Source: Deltaproteobacteria bacterium
GTDB lineage: Bacteria; Myxococcota; Myxococcia; Myxococcales; SZAS-1
DNA: 64,000 bases
NCBI GenBank assembly: GCA_018266075.1
Contig: JAFEBB010000035.1
Coordinates: forward strand, 1-64,000
Reading direction: 5' to 3'
Shown here: positions 26,378 through 35,395 of the stretch, piece after piece
Position numbering within the stretch: the stretch's first letter is position 1
Layout of the letters: each line of letters opens with the position of its first letter
Notes under the pieces: model-generated
Databases searched by the model: none
What the model was told of the DNA's origin: nothing
The model's input: only the letters and a program-made list of their open reading frames with translations
Made by a program: the position numbers and the translations under genes

Positions 26378-27871
26378 ATGGACGTCTTTGACAAGGCATT
26401 TGCTTGGCGCGACTTGAAGATCGCCAAGGCCACCGGCTTCTACCCCTACTTCAAGAGCATCTCCGACAGCGACGCCACGGAGGTCGTCATCGACGGCCGC
26501 CGGGCGATCATGATCGGCTCGAACAACTACCTCGGCCTGACGCGGCACCCGAAGGTCATCGCCGCGGCGCACGAGGCCATCGACAAGTACGGCACCAGCT
26601 GCTCCGGCTCGCGCTTGCTCAACGGCACCCTGGAGCTGCACCACGAGCTGGAGCGTCGCTTCGCCAAGTTCCTCGGCAAGGAAGCGGCGATCTGCGTGAC
26701 CACGGGCTTCACCACGAACCTCGCGGTGCTCTCCGCCCTGCTCGGCCGCGGCGACGTGGTGTTCAGCGATCGCCAGAACCACGCCTCGCTCGTCGACGGC
26801 ATCCGCCTCAGCTACGCAGACGAGAAGCGCTTCCGCCACAACGACATGGCGCAGCTCGAGAAGCTGCTCCGCGAGACCGATGAGAAGCACGGCAAGCTCA
26901 TCGTCACCGACGGCGTCTTCTCGATGGAAGGCGACCTGGCCGACTTGAAGGGCATCACCGCGCTGGCCAAGCAGTACGGCGCGCGCGTGGCGGTGGACGA
27001 CGCGCACGGCCTCGGCGTCATGGGCGCGCACGGCCGCGGCACCGCCGAGCACTTCGGCGTCGAGGACGACGTCGACCTGGTGCTGGGCACGTTCTCCAAG
27101 TCGTTCGCGAGCCTGGGCGGCGTCTGCGCCGGGCCGCAGCAGGCCATCGACTGGATCCGCCACAAGGCCCGCCCGTTCATCTTCCAGGCCGCCATGACGC
27201 CGTCGGCTGCTGCTGCGTGCATGGCTGCGCTCGACGTGATCGAGAACGAGCCCGAGCGCCGCGAGCGCCTCTGGCAGATCACCGAGAAGATGCAGCGCGG
27301 CTTCAAGAGCATGGGCTTCGACACCGGCGTGTCCGTGACGCCCGTCGTTCCTCTGCTCATCGGCGAGCAGCTGCGCACGTTCAAGTTCTGGAAGGCGCTC
27401 TTCGAGGCCGGCGTGTTCTGCAACCCGGTGATTCCGCCAGCTGTCGCTGCGAACCAGTGCCTGCTGCGCACCAGCTACATGGCCACCCACACCGACGACC
27501 AGCTCGATCGCGTGCTCGACATCACCGAGCAGATTGGCAAGAAGCTCGGCGTGATCCCCTCGGTGCGGCCGCACACGGCGGTCACGGTCAAAGTCGCGTC
27601 GCCGGGCCACGACCAGTTCCTCGCGAGCGCCGAGCGCTCGGAGGCGCCGGTCTCCCTCTGGTCCAACGGCAACGTCCGCGACGAGCGCCCGCTGCACAAG
27701 CGCCTCGGCGACGTGGTCGAGCGCTTCACCTGGACGGCCATCAACACCGATCCGTCGGACATGGTGAAGGTGACGGCGCTGCCCAAGAAGCTCTGGGATC
27801 GCCGCGCTCAGCTGCCGCAGCTGGTGATGGAAAAGGGCGTGAGCCTGGTGATGCGTCAGAAGGATGCTTAA
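26378..27871 (+). CDS. spt: Serine palmitoyltransferase (PLP-dependent alpha-oxoamine synthase)
   Basis: 497 aa; the ATG has a strong GGAGGGGAG site. It condenses L-serine with acyl-CoA or acyl-ACP to 3-ketosphinganine, the first step of sphingolipid synthesis. PLP residues: His135 (RQNHASLVD), Asp208/His210 (VAVDDAHGLG) and Lys241 (GTFSKSFASLGG). GSNNYLGLTRHP and GTSCSGSRLLNGT are typical of the family. The family is usually ~400-420 aa; here an extra ~85 residues follow residue ~400 and look like a separate small domain. 8-amino-7-oxononanoate synthase and KBL share the fold, but the sphingolipid-type context favours SPT. Confidence 0.87.
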   Translation: MDVFDKAFAWRDLKIAKATGFYPYFKSISDSDATEVVIDGRRAIMIGSNNYLGLTRHPKVIAAAHEAIDKYGTSCSGSRLLNGTLELHHELERRFAKFLGKEAAICVTTGFTTNLAVLSALLGRGDVVFSDRQNHASLVDGIRLSYADEKRFRHNDMAQLEKLLRETDEKHGKLIVTDGVFSMEGDLADLKGITALAKQYGARVAVDDAHGLGVMGAHGRGTAEHFGVEDDVDLVLGTFSKSFASLGGVCAGPQQAIDWIRHKARPFIFQAAMTPSAAAACMAALDVIENEPERRERLWQITEKMQRGFKSMGFDTGVSVTPVVPLLIGEQLRTFKFWKALFEAGVFCNPVIPPAVAANQCLLRTSYMATHTDDQLDRVLDITEQIGKKLGVIPSVRPHTAVTVKVASPGHDQFLASAERSEAPVSLWSNGNVRDERPLHKRLGDVVERFTWTAINTDPSDMVKVTALPKKLWDRRAQLPQLVMEKGVSLVMRQKDA

Positions 27872-27878
27872 ACGCTTC

Positions 27879-27908
27879 TTGCGGAACGACGGGCCGATTC
27901 GGTAGGAC
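27879..27908 (+). promoter_or_regulatory. Candidate promoter of the ceramide synthase candidate
   Basis: TTGCGG (27879-27884), 18-nt spacer, TAGGAC (27903-27908), in the 60-nt gap after spt. Confidence 0.35.
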
Positions 27909-27931
27909 GCGCGCTGGACGTGGAGAGGGTC

Positions 27932-29107
27932 ATGGCCGTTCCCTTGCGACGGATGGAAGTGGTGGAGCCCGCGGTGCTGCCCGTGGACGTGGCGCCGGTG
28001 CGCTCGGCCGTGGACCGCGACAAGTTCATCCGCTTCCAGTACGACCTGTACCGCAACGACCCGAACTTCGTGCCGCCGCTGGAGATGGAGCGGCGCGACT
28101 TCCTCGACCCGACGAAGAACCCGTTCTTCCGCCATGCGGAAGTGGACCTCTTCCTGGCGCGCCGCGACGGCGAGATCGTGGGTCGCATCGCCGCGATCCA
28201 CGACCGCAACTACAACGCGTTCTGGAAGAGCAAGACCGTCGCGTTCGGACTCTTCGAGAGCATCGACGACCCGGCCGTGGCGCGCGCGCTGATCTCGACC
28301 GTGGAAGCCTGGGGCAAGGAGCGCGGCCTCGAGCACCTCCTCGGCCCGCTCAACTTCTCCACGAACTACGACTGCGGCGTGCTCATCGACGGCTTCGACC
28401 GCCCGGCCGTGTTCTTGATGACCTACAACCCGCGCTACTACCCGGAGTTGCTGGAGCGCGCGGGGCTGTCGAAGGCCAAGGACCTCTTCGCCTGGGACCT
28501 GCTCAGCACGCAGGAGCCGCCCGAGAAGGTCGTCCGGATCGCCGAGAAGATTCGCAAGCGCGAGGGCATCACCGTCCGCAAGGCGAACTTGAAGGACCTG
28601 CCCGGCGAGATCGCCAAGCTGAAGAAGGTCTACAACGCGGCGTGGGAGCGGAACTGGGGCTTCGTGCCCATGACCGACGCCGAGTTCGATCACATGGCCA
28701 AGGACATGAAGTCCGTGGTCGTGCCCGACTTCCTGCTCATCGCCGAGGTCCAGGGCGAGCCGGTGGCGTTCTCGCTCACCCTGCCCGACATGAACCAGGC
28801 CTTCCGCCAGATCGAGGACGGCCGGCTCACGCGCTTTGGCCTGCCCATCGGCCTCGCCAAGCTCGTGTACTACCAGCGCAAGATCAAGTGGGCACGGCTC
28901 ACGGCGCTGGGCATCGTCGAGGGGTACCGGCGGCGCGGTTTGGACGCAATCCTGTACCTCGAGACGCTGCGCGCGGTGCAGCGCCTGGGCTACGAGGGCG
29001 GCGAGATCGGCTGGACGCTCGAGGACAACCACCTCGTGAACCGCGCCATCGAGTCCATGGGCGGCAAGCACAGCAAGACGTACCGCGTGTACGAGAAGTC
29101 GCTCTGA
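27932..29107 (+). CDS. bcerS: GNAT-fold acyltransferase, candidate bacterial ceramide synthase
   Basis: 391 aa from the ATG at 27932 with GGAGAG upstream. Two GNAT-like halves are visible: residues ~25-120 (DLYRNDPNFVPPLEMERRDFLDPTKNPF, then a VGRIAAIHDR strand) and a C-terminal half (LLIAEVQGEPVAFSLTLPD..., LGIVEGYRRRGLDAILYLETLRA, ending MGGKHSKTYRVYEKSL). This protein family is found next to serine palmitoyltransferase, and the Caulobacter ceramide synthase bCerS is a GNAT-superfamily enzyme that N-acylates the long-chain base. Family identity is from memory and context, hence moderate confidence. No CerR-type reductase lies in the window. Confidence 0.68.
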   Translation: MAVPLRRMEVVEPAVLPVDVAPVRSAVDRDKFIRFQYDLYRNDPNFVPPLEMERRDFLDPTKNPFFRHAEVDLFLARRDGEIVGRIAAIHDRNYNAFWKSKTVAFGLFESIDDPAVARALISTVEAWGKERGLEHLLGPLNFSTNYDCGVLIDGFDRPAVFLMTYNPRYYPELLERAGLSKAKDLFAWDLLSTQEPPEKVVRIAEKIRKREGITVRKANLKDLPGEIAKLKKVYNAAWERNWGFVPMTDAEFDHMAKDMKSVVVPDFLLIAEVQGEPVAFSLTLPDMNQAFRQIEDGRLTRFGLPIGLAKLVYYQRKIKWARLTALGIVEGYRRRGLDAILYLETLRAVQRLGYEGGEIGWTLEDNHLVNRAIESMGGKHSKTYRVYEKSL

Positions 29108-29376
29108 GCCGCTGGGCCGCGCTGCTGCTGGGTTTGGCAGCCTGCGGCCAGGGCTCGCAAGACGTCGGCAGCCCGTGCAAGGACAGCAGCCAGTGCGGCT
29201 TCGGCGAGACGTGCCTCGTCTTCTCTGGCACCAGCTCTCAAGGCTGCGACGCGTCCGTCCAGGCCTGCTCCAAGGCCTGCGTCGAGGACGCCGACTGCAA
29301 CGCGCTCGCGGCCGGGCTGACGTGCTTCCAGGGTTGCGGAGACAACCCGAACTTCTGCGCCAAGTCGCCGAAATGA
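29104..29376 (+). CDS. Cys-rich lipoprotein with probable CTG start
   Basis: 90 aa. No ATG, GTG or TTG lies between the upstream coding region and the lipobox, but a CTG at 29104 overlaps the preceding stop (CTGA) and would give (M)SRWAALLLGLAAC, a complete lipoprotein signal. The mature part holds about 11 cysteines in disulfide-like spacing (CKDSSQCGFGETC, CSKACVEDADC, CFQGCGDNPNFC), a pattern common in myxobacterial surface lipoproteins. Role unknown. Confidence 0.6.
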   Translation: MSRWAALLLGLAACGQGSQDVGSPCKDSSQCGFGETCLVFSGTSSQGCDASVQACSKACVEDADCNALAAGLTCFQGCGDNPNFCAKSPK

Positions 29377-29390
29377 ACGGGCCGCAGCCT

Positions 29391-29420
29391 TTGCCTCCAC
29401 CTCCCCCGCAGGGATAGAAG
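29391..29420 (+). promoter_or_regulatory. Candidate promoter of the gene at 29502
   Basis: TTGCCT (29391-29396), 18-nt spacer, TAGAAG (29415-29420). Confidence 0.35.
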
Positions 29421-29501
29421 ATTCCCCAGTTTCCTCGCCGGGGGGCGGGCCGACGAATTTTGGCCTCCGGCGTGCGTCTGGAACCTTTGCGAGGTCGCGC
29501 C

Positions 29502-30161
29502 GTGCGGATGCTCATCCTGGCCAGCCTTCTCACTGCCGCCACCGGCCACGCCGACGGCACGAGTACCAAGAAGCCCTCGAAGAACAAGGTCGACTTCGGC
29601 TTTGGCGACACGCCGCCGCTCCCCAAGGCCGACGGCATGGCCAACACCAAGGTCGACGACCCCGACGCCGACCAGACCAAGAAACCGGCAGACCCCAAGG
29701 CCGTGAAGTACGAGCTGGTGTCGGTGCAGCACGCGCAGCAGTTCAACATGCGCGGTGAGAAGTACGAGCCCAAGTACGTCATCCCGAAGATCGACGTGGC
29801 CAACCTGCCGATGACGGTGCCGCCCTTCCACACGCTCGTCCAGGTTCGCTCCAGCGACCGGCTCGGCGCCGCCATCGAGGTGCGGCTCCTGGATCCGCGC
29901 GGGGCCCAGGTGGTGTCGAGCCAGGGCGCGCTGGTGTTCGGCGGGCACGACGAGGCCGAGTTCCTCGTCGATTGGGACCCGTTTACCCTCAAGATGTCGG
30001 GCACCTACAACGTCGAGGTCAGCGTCGCGGGCCAGGTGATCGGCAAGAAGCCCTTCCCCGTGCAGCAGGAGCTTCGCGCCTCGCTGGTCGCCACCCAACC
30101 GCAAGACGCCGGCGGCCCGCCTCCCGCGCCGGAGCCCGAGCCCAAGCAGAACTGGCCCTGA
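29502..30161 (+). CDS. Secreted hypothetical protein
   Basis: 219 aa; the GTG at 29502 has GAGGT upstream and opens a short signal peptide (MRMLILASLLTAATGHADG). A Lys/Asp/Pro-rich stretch is followed by a beta-rich domain (VSVQHAQQFNMRGEKYEPKY, LGAAIEVRLLDPRGAQV, MSGTYNVEVSVAGQVIGKKPFPV) that may be Ig-like, and a Pro/Glu tail. Function not recognised. Confidence 0.7.
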   Translation: MRMLILASLLTAATGHADGTSTKKPSKNKVDFGFGDTPPLPKADGMANTKVDDPDADQTKKPADPKAVKYELVSVQHAQQFNMRGEKYEPKYVIPKIDVANLPMTVPPFHTLVQVRSSDRLGAAIEVRLLDPRGAQVVSSQGALVFGGHDEAEFLVDWDPFTLKMSGTYNVEVSVAGQVIGKKPFPVQQELRASLVATQPQDAGGPPPAPEPEPKQNWP

Positions 30162-30228
30162 GCAAATCAAGGGTCTGTGCGAAATCCGCCAATTCTGATT
30201 TGATACAGCCCAGGTGGAGGGGCTGCGA

Positions 30229-30444
30229 GTGGCGGAGCGTTACGAGCTGTTGGTTTGTCCGCACTGCGGGCACCGATGGTTGACCATCGGCGCCGCGGCG
30301 CTGAACGTGGCCGAGGCGGAGGCCCTGGTCGCCGACCACGGCAAGCACGCGCACCCCGGCAAGCGGCTGGAGCTGGAGTCGTTCATCCCCCGGCCGCCCA
30401 AAGACAAGAAGCCGCGGCCGCCCAGCCGGCGAAACCGGGGCTGA
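30229..30444 (+). CDS. Small zinc-ribbon protein
   Basis: 71 aa from the GTG at 30229 with GGAGGGG upstream. It has a single CPHCGH pair and a basic Pro-rich tail (RPPKDKKPRPPSRRNRG). Only two cysteines are present, so zinc binding would need His ligands or dimerisation. Function unknown. Confidence 0.55.
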   Translation: MAERYELLVCPHCGHRWLTIGAAALNVAEAEALVADHGKHAHPGKRLELESFIPRPPKDKKPRPPSRRNRG

Positions 30445-30445
30445 G

Positions 30446-30868
30446 TCAGCTTCCCTTGGTGAAGAACGCGCGCTCGACCTCGTCGGCGGTGCGCGGATTC
30501 CCGCCTGTCTTCGGCCGCAGGGCCACGGCGGTCGCGTGCTCTTCGGGCGAGGCGGGCTCGGTGGTGGCCTGGAACGGCGGCGTGTTCAGCGCGCCCATCA
30601 CCGCCTGGCGCAGGATGGCGCCCACGGTGGTGTTCTTCTTGAGGGCGTAGGCCGTGAGGGCGTCGGCGGCGTCGCCGTCGAGCTTGAAGGTGAACGCCCT
30701 CGCCTTCCCCAGCGCCTGGTGCAGCCGCTCGAGGGAGGCCGAGAGCCCGGCCACGGTGAAGTCGCCGCGATCGAGCTTCTGCTTGATGGCGGCGGCCAGC
30801 TCGTCCTTCTTCATCCAGCGGCCGTCGACCTGGATGGTCTCGGCGTCGAGATCGATGGGCTCGCTCAC
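30446..30868 (-). CDS. Putative ribbon-helix-helix protein
   Basis: 140 aa. Residues ~57-94 (ARAFTFKLDGDAADALTAYA...TTVGAILRQAVMGAL) have the strand-helix-helix spacing of Arc/CopG-type DNA-binding domains. The N-terminal part (VDGRWMKKDELAAAIKQKLDRGDF) is helical. Its start overlaps the end of ybeY by 4 nt, so it is the last gene of the pgpH-ybeY operon. DNA binding is inferred, not shown. Confidence 0.55.
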   Translation of the reverse strand: MSEPIDLDAETIQVDGRWMKKDELAAAIKQKLDRGDFTVAGLSASLERLHQALGKARAFTFKLDGDAADALTAYALKKNTTVGAILRQAVMGALNTPPFQATTEPASPEEHATAVALRPKTGGNPRTADEVERAFFTKGS

Positions 30869-31401
30869 GCGCGCCTCCCCGTTTGGACCCTCGACTTTGC
30901 GCGTCTGCTCCGCGCGCCGTCAACCACAGGACCCAAAGCGGCCTCCACCATCCCCACGCTTCCCAAGAGCTTGCGCTCGGCGGCCATCATGCGCGCGGCG
31001 TCGGCCTTCTTGTGGTGGTCGTGACCGAGCACGTGCAGCAGCCCATGCGCGAGGTAGCGCGCGAGCTCGGCTTGCAGCGGCCGGCCTTCTTCGGACGCGC
31101 GGGCGCGTGCGGTCTGCAGCGAAATCATCACGTCGCCGAGCGGCTTCAGCGTGCCGGGCGGCAGCGGCTGCTCGCCCGCGGGGAACGAGAGCACGTCGGT
31201 GGGCTTGTCCTTGTGGCGCCAGTCGCGATTGACGATGCGGATCTGCGCGTCGGTCACCAGGCTGAGCGAGAGCTCGCAGCCGGAGAGCCCCAGCTCGCGC
31301 AGGTAGCGCTTCGCGAGCCGCCCCAGGGACGCGGCAATGGGCGCGCTGCGCGGCGCGCGGGCATCGACGAGCACGCGGTTGGGCTTGTTCGGCGTGCTCA
31401 A
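30865..31401 (-). CDS. ybeY: Endoribonuclease YbeY (16S rRNA 3'-end maturation)
   Basis: 178 aa from a TTG directly after the stop of the HD gene. The zinc motif H-x3-H-x5-H is present in HGLLHVLGHDHHKKADAARMMAAER; the upstream NRDWRHKDKPTDVLSFP block is characteristic. It acts in 16S rRNA processing and ribosome quality control. The N-terminus carries a short extension rich in basic residues. The HD-phosphodiesterase/ybeY pairing is common in bacteria. Confidence 0.93.
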   Translation of the reverse strand: MSTPNKPNRVLVDARAPRSAPIAASLGRLAKRYLRELGLSGCELSLSLVTDAQIRIVNRDWRHKDKPTDVLSFPAGEQPLPPGTLKPLGDVMISLQTARARASEEGRPLQAELARYLAHGLLHVLGHDHHKKADAARMMAAERKLLGSVGMVEAALGPVVDGARSRRAKSRVQTGRRA

Positions 31402-33927
31402 TTACGTCCCGAGCTTCTTCACGTTCGACGGCGGATCGCCCACGGCGCGCAGCTGCGGCGCCTCGTTCTGCTTGGGCGGGTTCACGGCGCCGGGCGGATA
31501 CTGAGGCCGCGAGTGGTAGATGCCCGAGAGCGATTGGAAGAAGCTCTTGGCGAGCACGTTCAGGTCTTTCAACGTCAGGTCGCACTCGTCGAGCTGGCCG
31601 TCGGCGAAGATGCTGTTGATCATCTTCTTGACCAGAGCTTGAAGATTCGCGTCGCTCGGCTCGGCGAGCGCGCGGCTCGCGGCCTCCACGGCGTCCGCGA
31701 TCATCACCAGCGCGGCCTCGGGGTACTGCGGCTTCGGGCCGGGATAGCGGTACGCGGCCTCGTCGATGGGCGAGCCGTCCTTGCCCTCCTGCTCCTTCAT
31801 CGCCTTGTGGAAGAAGTAGCCGACGAGCTTGGTGCCGTGGTGCTGCGGAATCGCGTCGGCGACGGCCTTGGGCAGCTTGTACTGCTTGGCCATCTCGATG
31901 CCGTCGGTGACGTGCTTCTTGATGATCTGCGCGCTCGTCGCCGGCGCGAGCTGATCGTGGCGGTTCTCGCCCTTCTGGTTCTCGCCGAAGTAGAGCGGGT
32001 TCTTGCCCTTTCCGATGTCGTGGTAGTACGCGCACACGCGCGCGAGCAGCGGGTTGGCGCCGACCGCCTCGGCCGCGGCCTCGACCAGCGAGCCCATGAT
32101 GATGCTGTGGTGGTAGGTCCCGGGCGCCTGGACGATGAGCTCCTTGAGCGCCGGGTGGTTCAGGTTCGCGAGCTCGAGCAGCTTGATGTCGGTGACGTAG
32201 CCGCCCAGCCACTCCACCAGCGGCGCCGCGCTCATCACCAGCACCGGTGTCAGCACCGCGCCACCGAAGAGCCCCGCAGCCGCGCCCGCGACGGTCTCGC
32301 GCGAGGCGAACTTGCCAGCGATGAGCTGCAAGCAGATCACCATCAGCGCGTTGGCGGCACCGGTCCAGAGCCCCGCGCGGAAGAGCGCCGCGCGGTCCTT
32401 GGCGCCCGCCACGCGCTGGGCGCCCACGAGCGCACCCACCCAGGCGTAGAGCCCCATGGCCAGCGAATTTCCCGCCACCATGGCCGCGAGCAGCGCGAAC
32501 GCGCCCGAGAACAAGAGCGCCTCCTCCGCGCCGAGCACGAAGCGCACCAGCATTGCGCCCGCGGCAAACGGAATCGCGTACTCGAACGCGTCGCCAGCGA
32601 GCCCCGGCAGCCGGTCGCGGACGCTCTCCGACACCAGCAGGCCCACGTCCATCAGCGCCAGCATCGCCAGCAGCCACGCGGCGAGCAGGAGCACGTCTTT
32701 GCGCGTGGGCCGGAAGCGCCGCAGCCCGCGCTTGCCGAAGGCGAAGAGGCCGCCCAGGAGCAGCGCCACCGCGAGCGCCGTCCCCGCGCGGACCTGCCGA
32801 GGATCGAGCTCGGCGTTCTGGGCGCGCATGCCCTTGAAGATGAGCAGGTGGCGCTTGTCGATGCGCTCGCCCGCGGCGATGACCTTGTCGCCCTTCTTGA
32901 GCTGGATGACCACCGGCTTGATGGCCGCGCGGGCCATGTCGGCGCGGTGGGCGGTCTCGGCGGCGTCGAAGGTCAGGTTGGGACGCAGGAAGCGCCGCGC
33001 CAGGTGCACGGCGGCGCTGCGCGCGGTCGGCGGCAGGTCGTCGGGCAGCTGCGCACCGGCGTTCGCCTCCTCGGCGCGAACATGGTCCAGGTCCGGGACC
33101 TCGTTGACCGCCTTGGGCCCCTCGTCCGGGCTGCGCTCGCCGGGCTGGAGCTGCTGGCCGGGGCCGAGCAGCACCATCTCGCCCTCGCGCAGGCCCACGT
33201 GGGGGAACGTGCGGACGCTGATGCCCCGGCGGCCCAACGCGGCCAGCTCGTCGGAGGCCTGGGCGATCATCGGCTGCTGATAGCGGCGCAGGAGCAGCTC
33301 CACGGCGTGCTCCTCCTCGCCGCTGAACTGGACCTGGATCAGCGCCTGGAAGTCGTCGTCGTCGAGCGCGAGCTGCAGCTCACGGTACAGATCCTCGCGG
33401 CTGTCGGCCATCGCCTTGGCCAGCTCGGGGCTCACGGCGTCGTTCGGGTGCGCCTTGGGCGCGGGCTTCTTGCCCTTCTCCGCCGGCGCCTCGGCGGGCG
33501 GCGGCGGCAGCGTGGCGCGCACGGCGCTCACCGCCTCCTGCATGCGCGAGAACCCCGCGCGCAGGCGCGAGAGCGCGCCCTGGGCCACGGAGAGGTCGTA
33601 GTCGTAGACGGGGCGCACCTGCGCCGCCGCGTCGTCGCGCTGGGCAGCGGTGGTGGCCTCGTCGGGGATGTCGTAGTCGCGGTCGGCCTTGACGGTGAAG
33701 CGGGCCAGCTCGCCCACCTGAACGTCCTCGAAAGCCGGCACCTTGGAGCCGTAGAAGCCGGGCGTGACCAGGAAGGCCGCGCCGACGGCGACCAGCGCCA
33801 GGAGCACCGCGCCCGCGACCCGCTCCACCCAGCGCCAGCGCGCCGCGCGCCGGGCAAGGTCCTGGAGCGGCGGCGGAATCAGATCCGCCGCGGGACCGCT
33901 CGGTCCTGAGCCGCCTTCCTCGGGCAT
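31402..33927 (-). CDS. pgpH: 7TM-HD family phosphohydrolase (PgpH-like c-di-AMP phosphodiesterase)
   Basis: 841 aa. Order: cytosolic N-terminus, first transmembrane helix (VAGAVLLALVAVGAAFLV), a large extracytoplasmic domain, about seven transmembrane helices (bases ~32830-32170), and a cytosolic HD domain with GTYHHS, YYHDIGK (His635-Asp636), HV and QHHGT. These residues bind the two metals. Known PgpH enzymes hydrolyse c-di-AMP; no c-di-AMP cyclase is in this window, so the substrate is inferred from the family. Confidence 0.88.
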   Translation of the reverse strand: MPEEGGSGPSGPAADLIPPPLQDLARRAARWRWVERVAGAVLLALVAVGAAFLVTPGFYGSKVPAFEDVQVGELARFTVKADRDYDIPDEATTAAQRDDAAAQVRPVYDYDLSVAQGALSRLRAGFSRMQEAVSAVRATLPPPPAEAPAEKGKKPAPKAHPNDAVSPELAKAMADSREDLYRELQLALDDDDFQALIQVQFSGEEEHAVELLLRRYQQPMIAQASDELAALGRRGISVRTFPHVGLREGEMVLLGPGQQLQPGERSPDEGPKAVNEVPDLDHVRAEEANAGAQLPDDLPPTARSAAVHLARRFLRPNLTFDAAETAHRADMARAAIKPVVIQLKKGDKVIAAGERIDKRHLLIFKGMRAQNAELDPRQVRAGTALAVALLLGGLFAFGKRGLRRFRPTRKDVLLLAAWLLAMLALMDVGLLVSESVRDRLPGLAGDAFEYAIPFAAGAMLVRFVLGAEEALLFSGAFALLAAMVAGNSLAMGLYAWVGALVGAQRVAGAKDRAALFRAGLWTGAANALMVICLQLIAGKFASRETVAGAAAGLFGGAVLTPVLVMSAAPLVEWLGGYVTDIKLLELANLNHPALKELIVQAPGTYHHSIIMGSLVEAAAEAVGANPLLARVCAYYHDIGKGKNPLYFGENQKGENRHDQLAPATSAQIIKKHVTDGIEMAKQYKLPKAVADAIPQHHGTKLVGYFFHKAMKEQEGKDGSPIDEAAYRYPGPKPQYPEAALVMIADAVEAASRALAEPSDANLQALVKKMINSIFADGQLDECDLTLKDLNVLAKSFFQSLSGIYHSRPQYPPGAVNPPKQNEAPQLRAVGDPPSNVKKLGT

Positions 33928-34010
33928 GACCGGGCATCCTGACCCAACCCACCCGGTCGGTGCAACCGGTCAACTGGCCGCGGATCAGGGCCCAAAACAT
34001 CCGAAATTGC

Positions 34011-35303
34011 TCAGAAAAAGTTTCCAAAGACGAGGTAAATGTTGAACGCCCGGTCGGGGGAGCTGGCCAGGTCCACGCGCAGGACGAAAGACCGCCGCCA
34101 GAGCCGCGCACCCGCGCCGTAGCCCGGGTGGACGAACGGCCCATCGGGCTGGCCGGGCTGGTAGACGCGACCCAGGTCGAGGAAGCCGTTGAGCCCGAAG
34201 TTGAGCGGCTCGCCGCGGACCATGAATTCCGCAAGGAGGGTGCGCAGTTCGAGGGTGCCGATGAACTTCAGCCGGGCCACGTAGCGGTCCTGGGGCACGC
34301 CGCGCTCGCTCCAGAGGCCGCCGATGCCGTCGTAGGACTCCACCCCGCCGAAGTTGGGCAGCTCGAAGAACGGCGCGCCCTTGGTGAGCGCGTCGCCCTG
34401 GGCGCGCATGGCGAGAACCAGCCGGCGGTGGAACGACTTGAAGTAGAGCATTCGCAGGTCGAGGCCGCCGTAGGTGAAGCTCGAGGCGAGCGCCTGGCTC
34501 ACCCCGCGCCCCGACAATTCGATGAGGCCGCCGCGGGTGGGGACGGCCTCGTGATCGCGCGTGTCGTAGTACAGGCCCACGTTGAGCTGCAGCTCGTGGC
34601 CGCCGTTGATGCCGTACGGCTGCTGCAGCTCGACCAAGGAGCCCGCGTACGGGTGGATGGTCACGTCGGTGTACGAGACGAACCCGAACGCATAGAGCTG
34701 CGGAATGAACGGATACGCCGCGCCCGCGCGCAAGAACGGCCCGATGCGATCGTAGGTGAACGGATTCGACCCCGAGAGGCCTGCGTAGCTTGCGGGGTTG
34801 TCGGAGGTGTCGTTGCCGATGCCGTAGTACGGCGCGAACTTGTCGCGGTGGTACTCGAGGCGGCCCCACACGCGGAGCTTGCTGCCCTGAAAGCGCGGCG
34901 AGTCGTAGTGGATCCAGTGGCTCTGGACGCCGCCGGTGGTGAAGTACAGCTGCGCCGCGAGCAGGTACCGATACGGGTCGACACCTCCCGCGCCCTGAAT
35001 CTGGCCGGCGGCGCCGTAACCCAGCTTGGTGTCGCTGTTGTAGGTGACGAGCGGAATCACCAGCCAGTCGGTGTGTCGGGTCCCTTGCACCGCTGCCGGC
35101 GCGCCGCCGTCGAGCTCGAGGATGAGCCCGCCGTCGGGCGTGAGCACGATTCCCGCATCGGGCGCGCCGCCGTCGGCCGGACGAATCAGCGGGATGCCCT
35201 GCTCCACCGGCACGCCGGGGTTCTCGGGCCCGTGTGGAAGGACCGGAGGGCCACTCACGGGCGGCGGACCCGCCACAAACAGGGAGAGAAGGAGAGGAAG
35301 CAT
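34011..35303 (-). CDS. Omp85/BamA-superfamily outer-membrane barrel (surface antigen D15-like)
   Basis: 430 aa with a Sec signal (MLPLLLSLFVAGPPPV), a Pro/Gly/Asp-rich linker (~20-70) and a ~350-residue barrel. The strands resemble Omp85 proteins without POTRA domains: FTTGGVQSHWIHYDSP, LNVGLYYDTRDHEAVPTRGGLIE, ending NIYLVFGNFF with a C-terminal Phe. It could transport or insert outer-membrane material; POTRA domains are absent, so a BamA role is unlikely. It follows frzF on the same strand after a 92-nt gap. Confidence 0.75.
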   Translation of the reverse strand: MLPLLLSLFVAGPPPVSGPPVLPHGPENPGVPVEQGIPLIRPADGGAPDAGIVLTPDGGLILELDGGAPAAVQGTRHTDWLVIPLVTYNSDTKLGYGAAGQIQGAGGVDPYRYLLAAQLYFTTGGVQSHWIHYDSPRFQGSKLRVWGRLEYHRDKFAPYYGIGNDTSDNPASYAGLSGSNPFTYDRIGPFLRAGAAYPFIPQLYAFGFVSYTDVTIHPYAGSLVELQQPYGINGGHELQLNVGLYYDTRDHEAVPTRGGLIELSGRGVSQALASSFTYGGLDLRMLYFKSFHRRLVLAMRAQGDALTKGAPFFELPNFGGVESYDGIGGLWSERGVPQDRYVARLKFIGTLELRTLLAEFMVRGEPLNFGLNGFLDLGRVYQPGQPDGPFVHPGYGAGARLWRRSFVLRVDLASSPDRAFNIYLVFGNFF

Positions 35304-35395
35304 GGCGCGACACGCCGCGCCGTCCCACGTTAGGCACGCCTGGCTGGCCGAGCCACGAGCAGCCGTGAACGCTTGGCGTGAATCCGGAAGTGCGG

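Noticed and set aside
26210-30004. 1264-aa open frame on the minus strand
   Set aside because: Antisense to spt, bcerS and other well-supported genes, with no recognisable domain.
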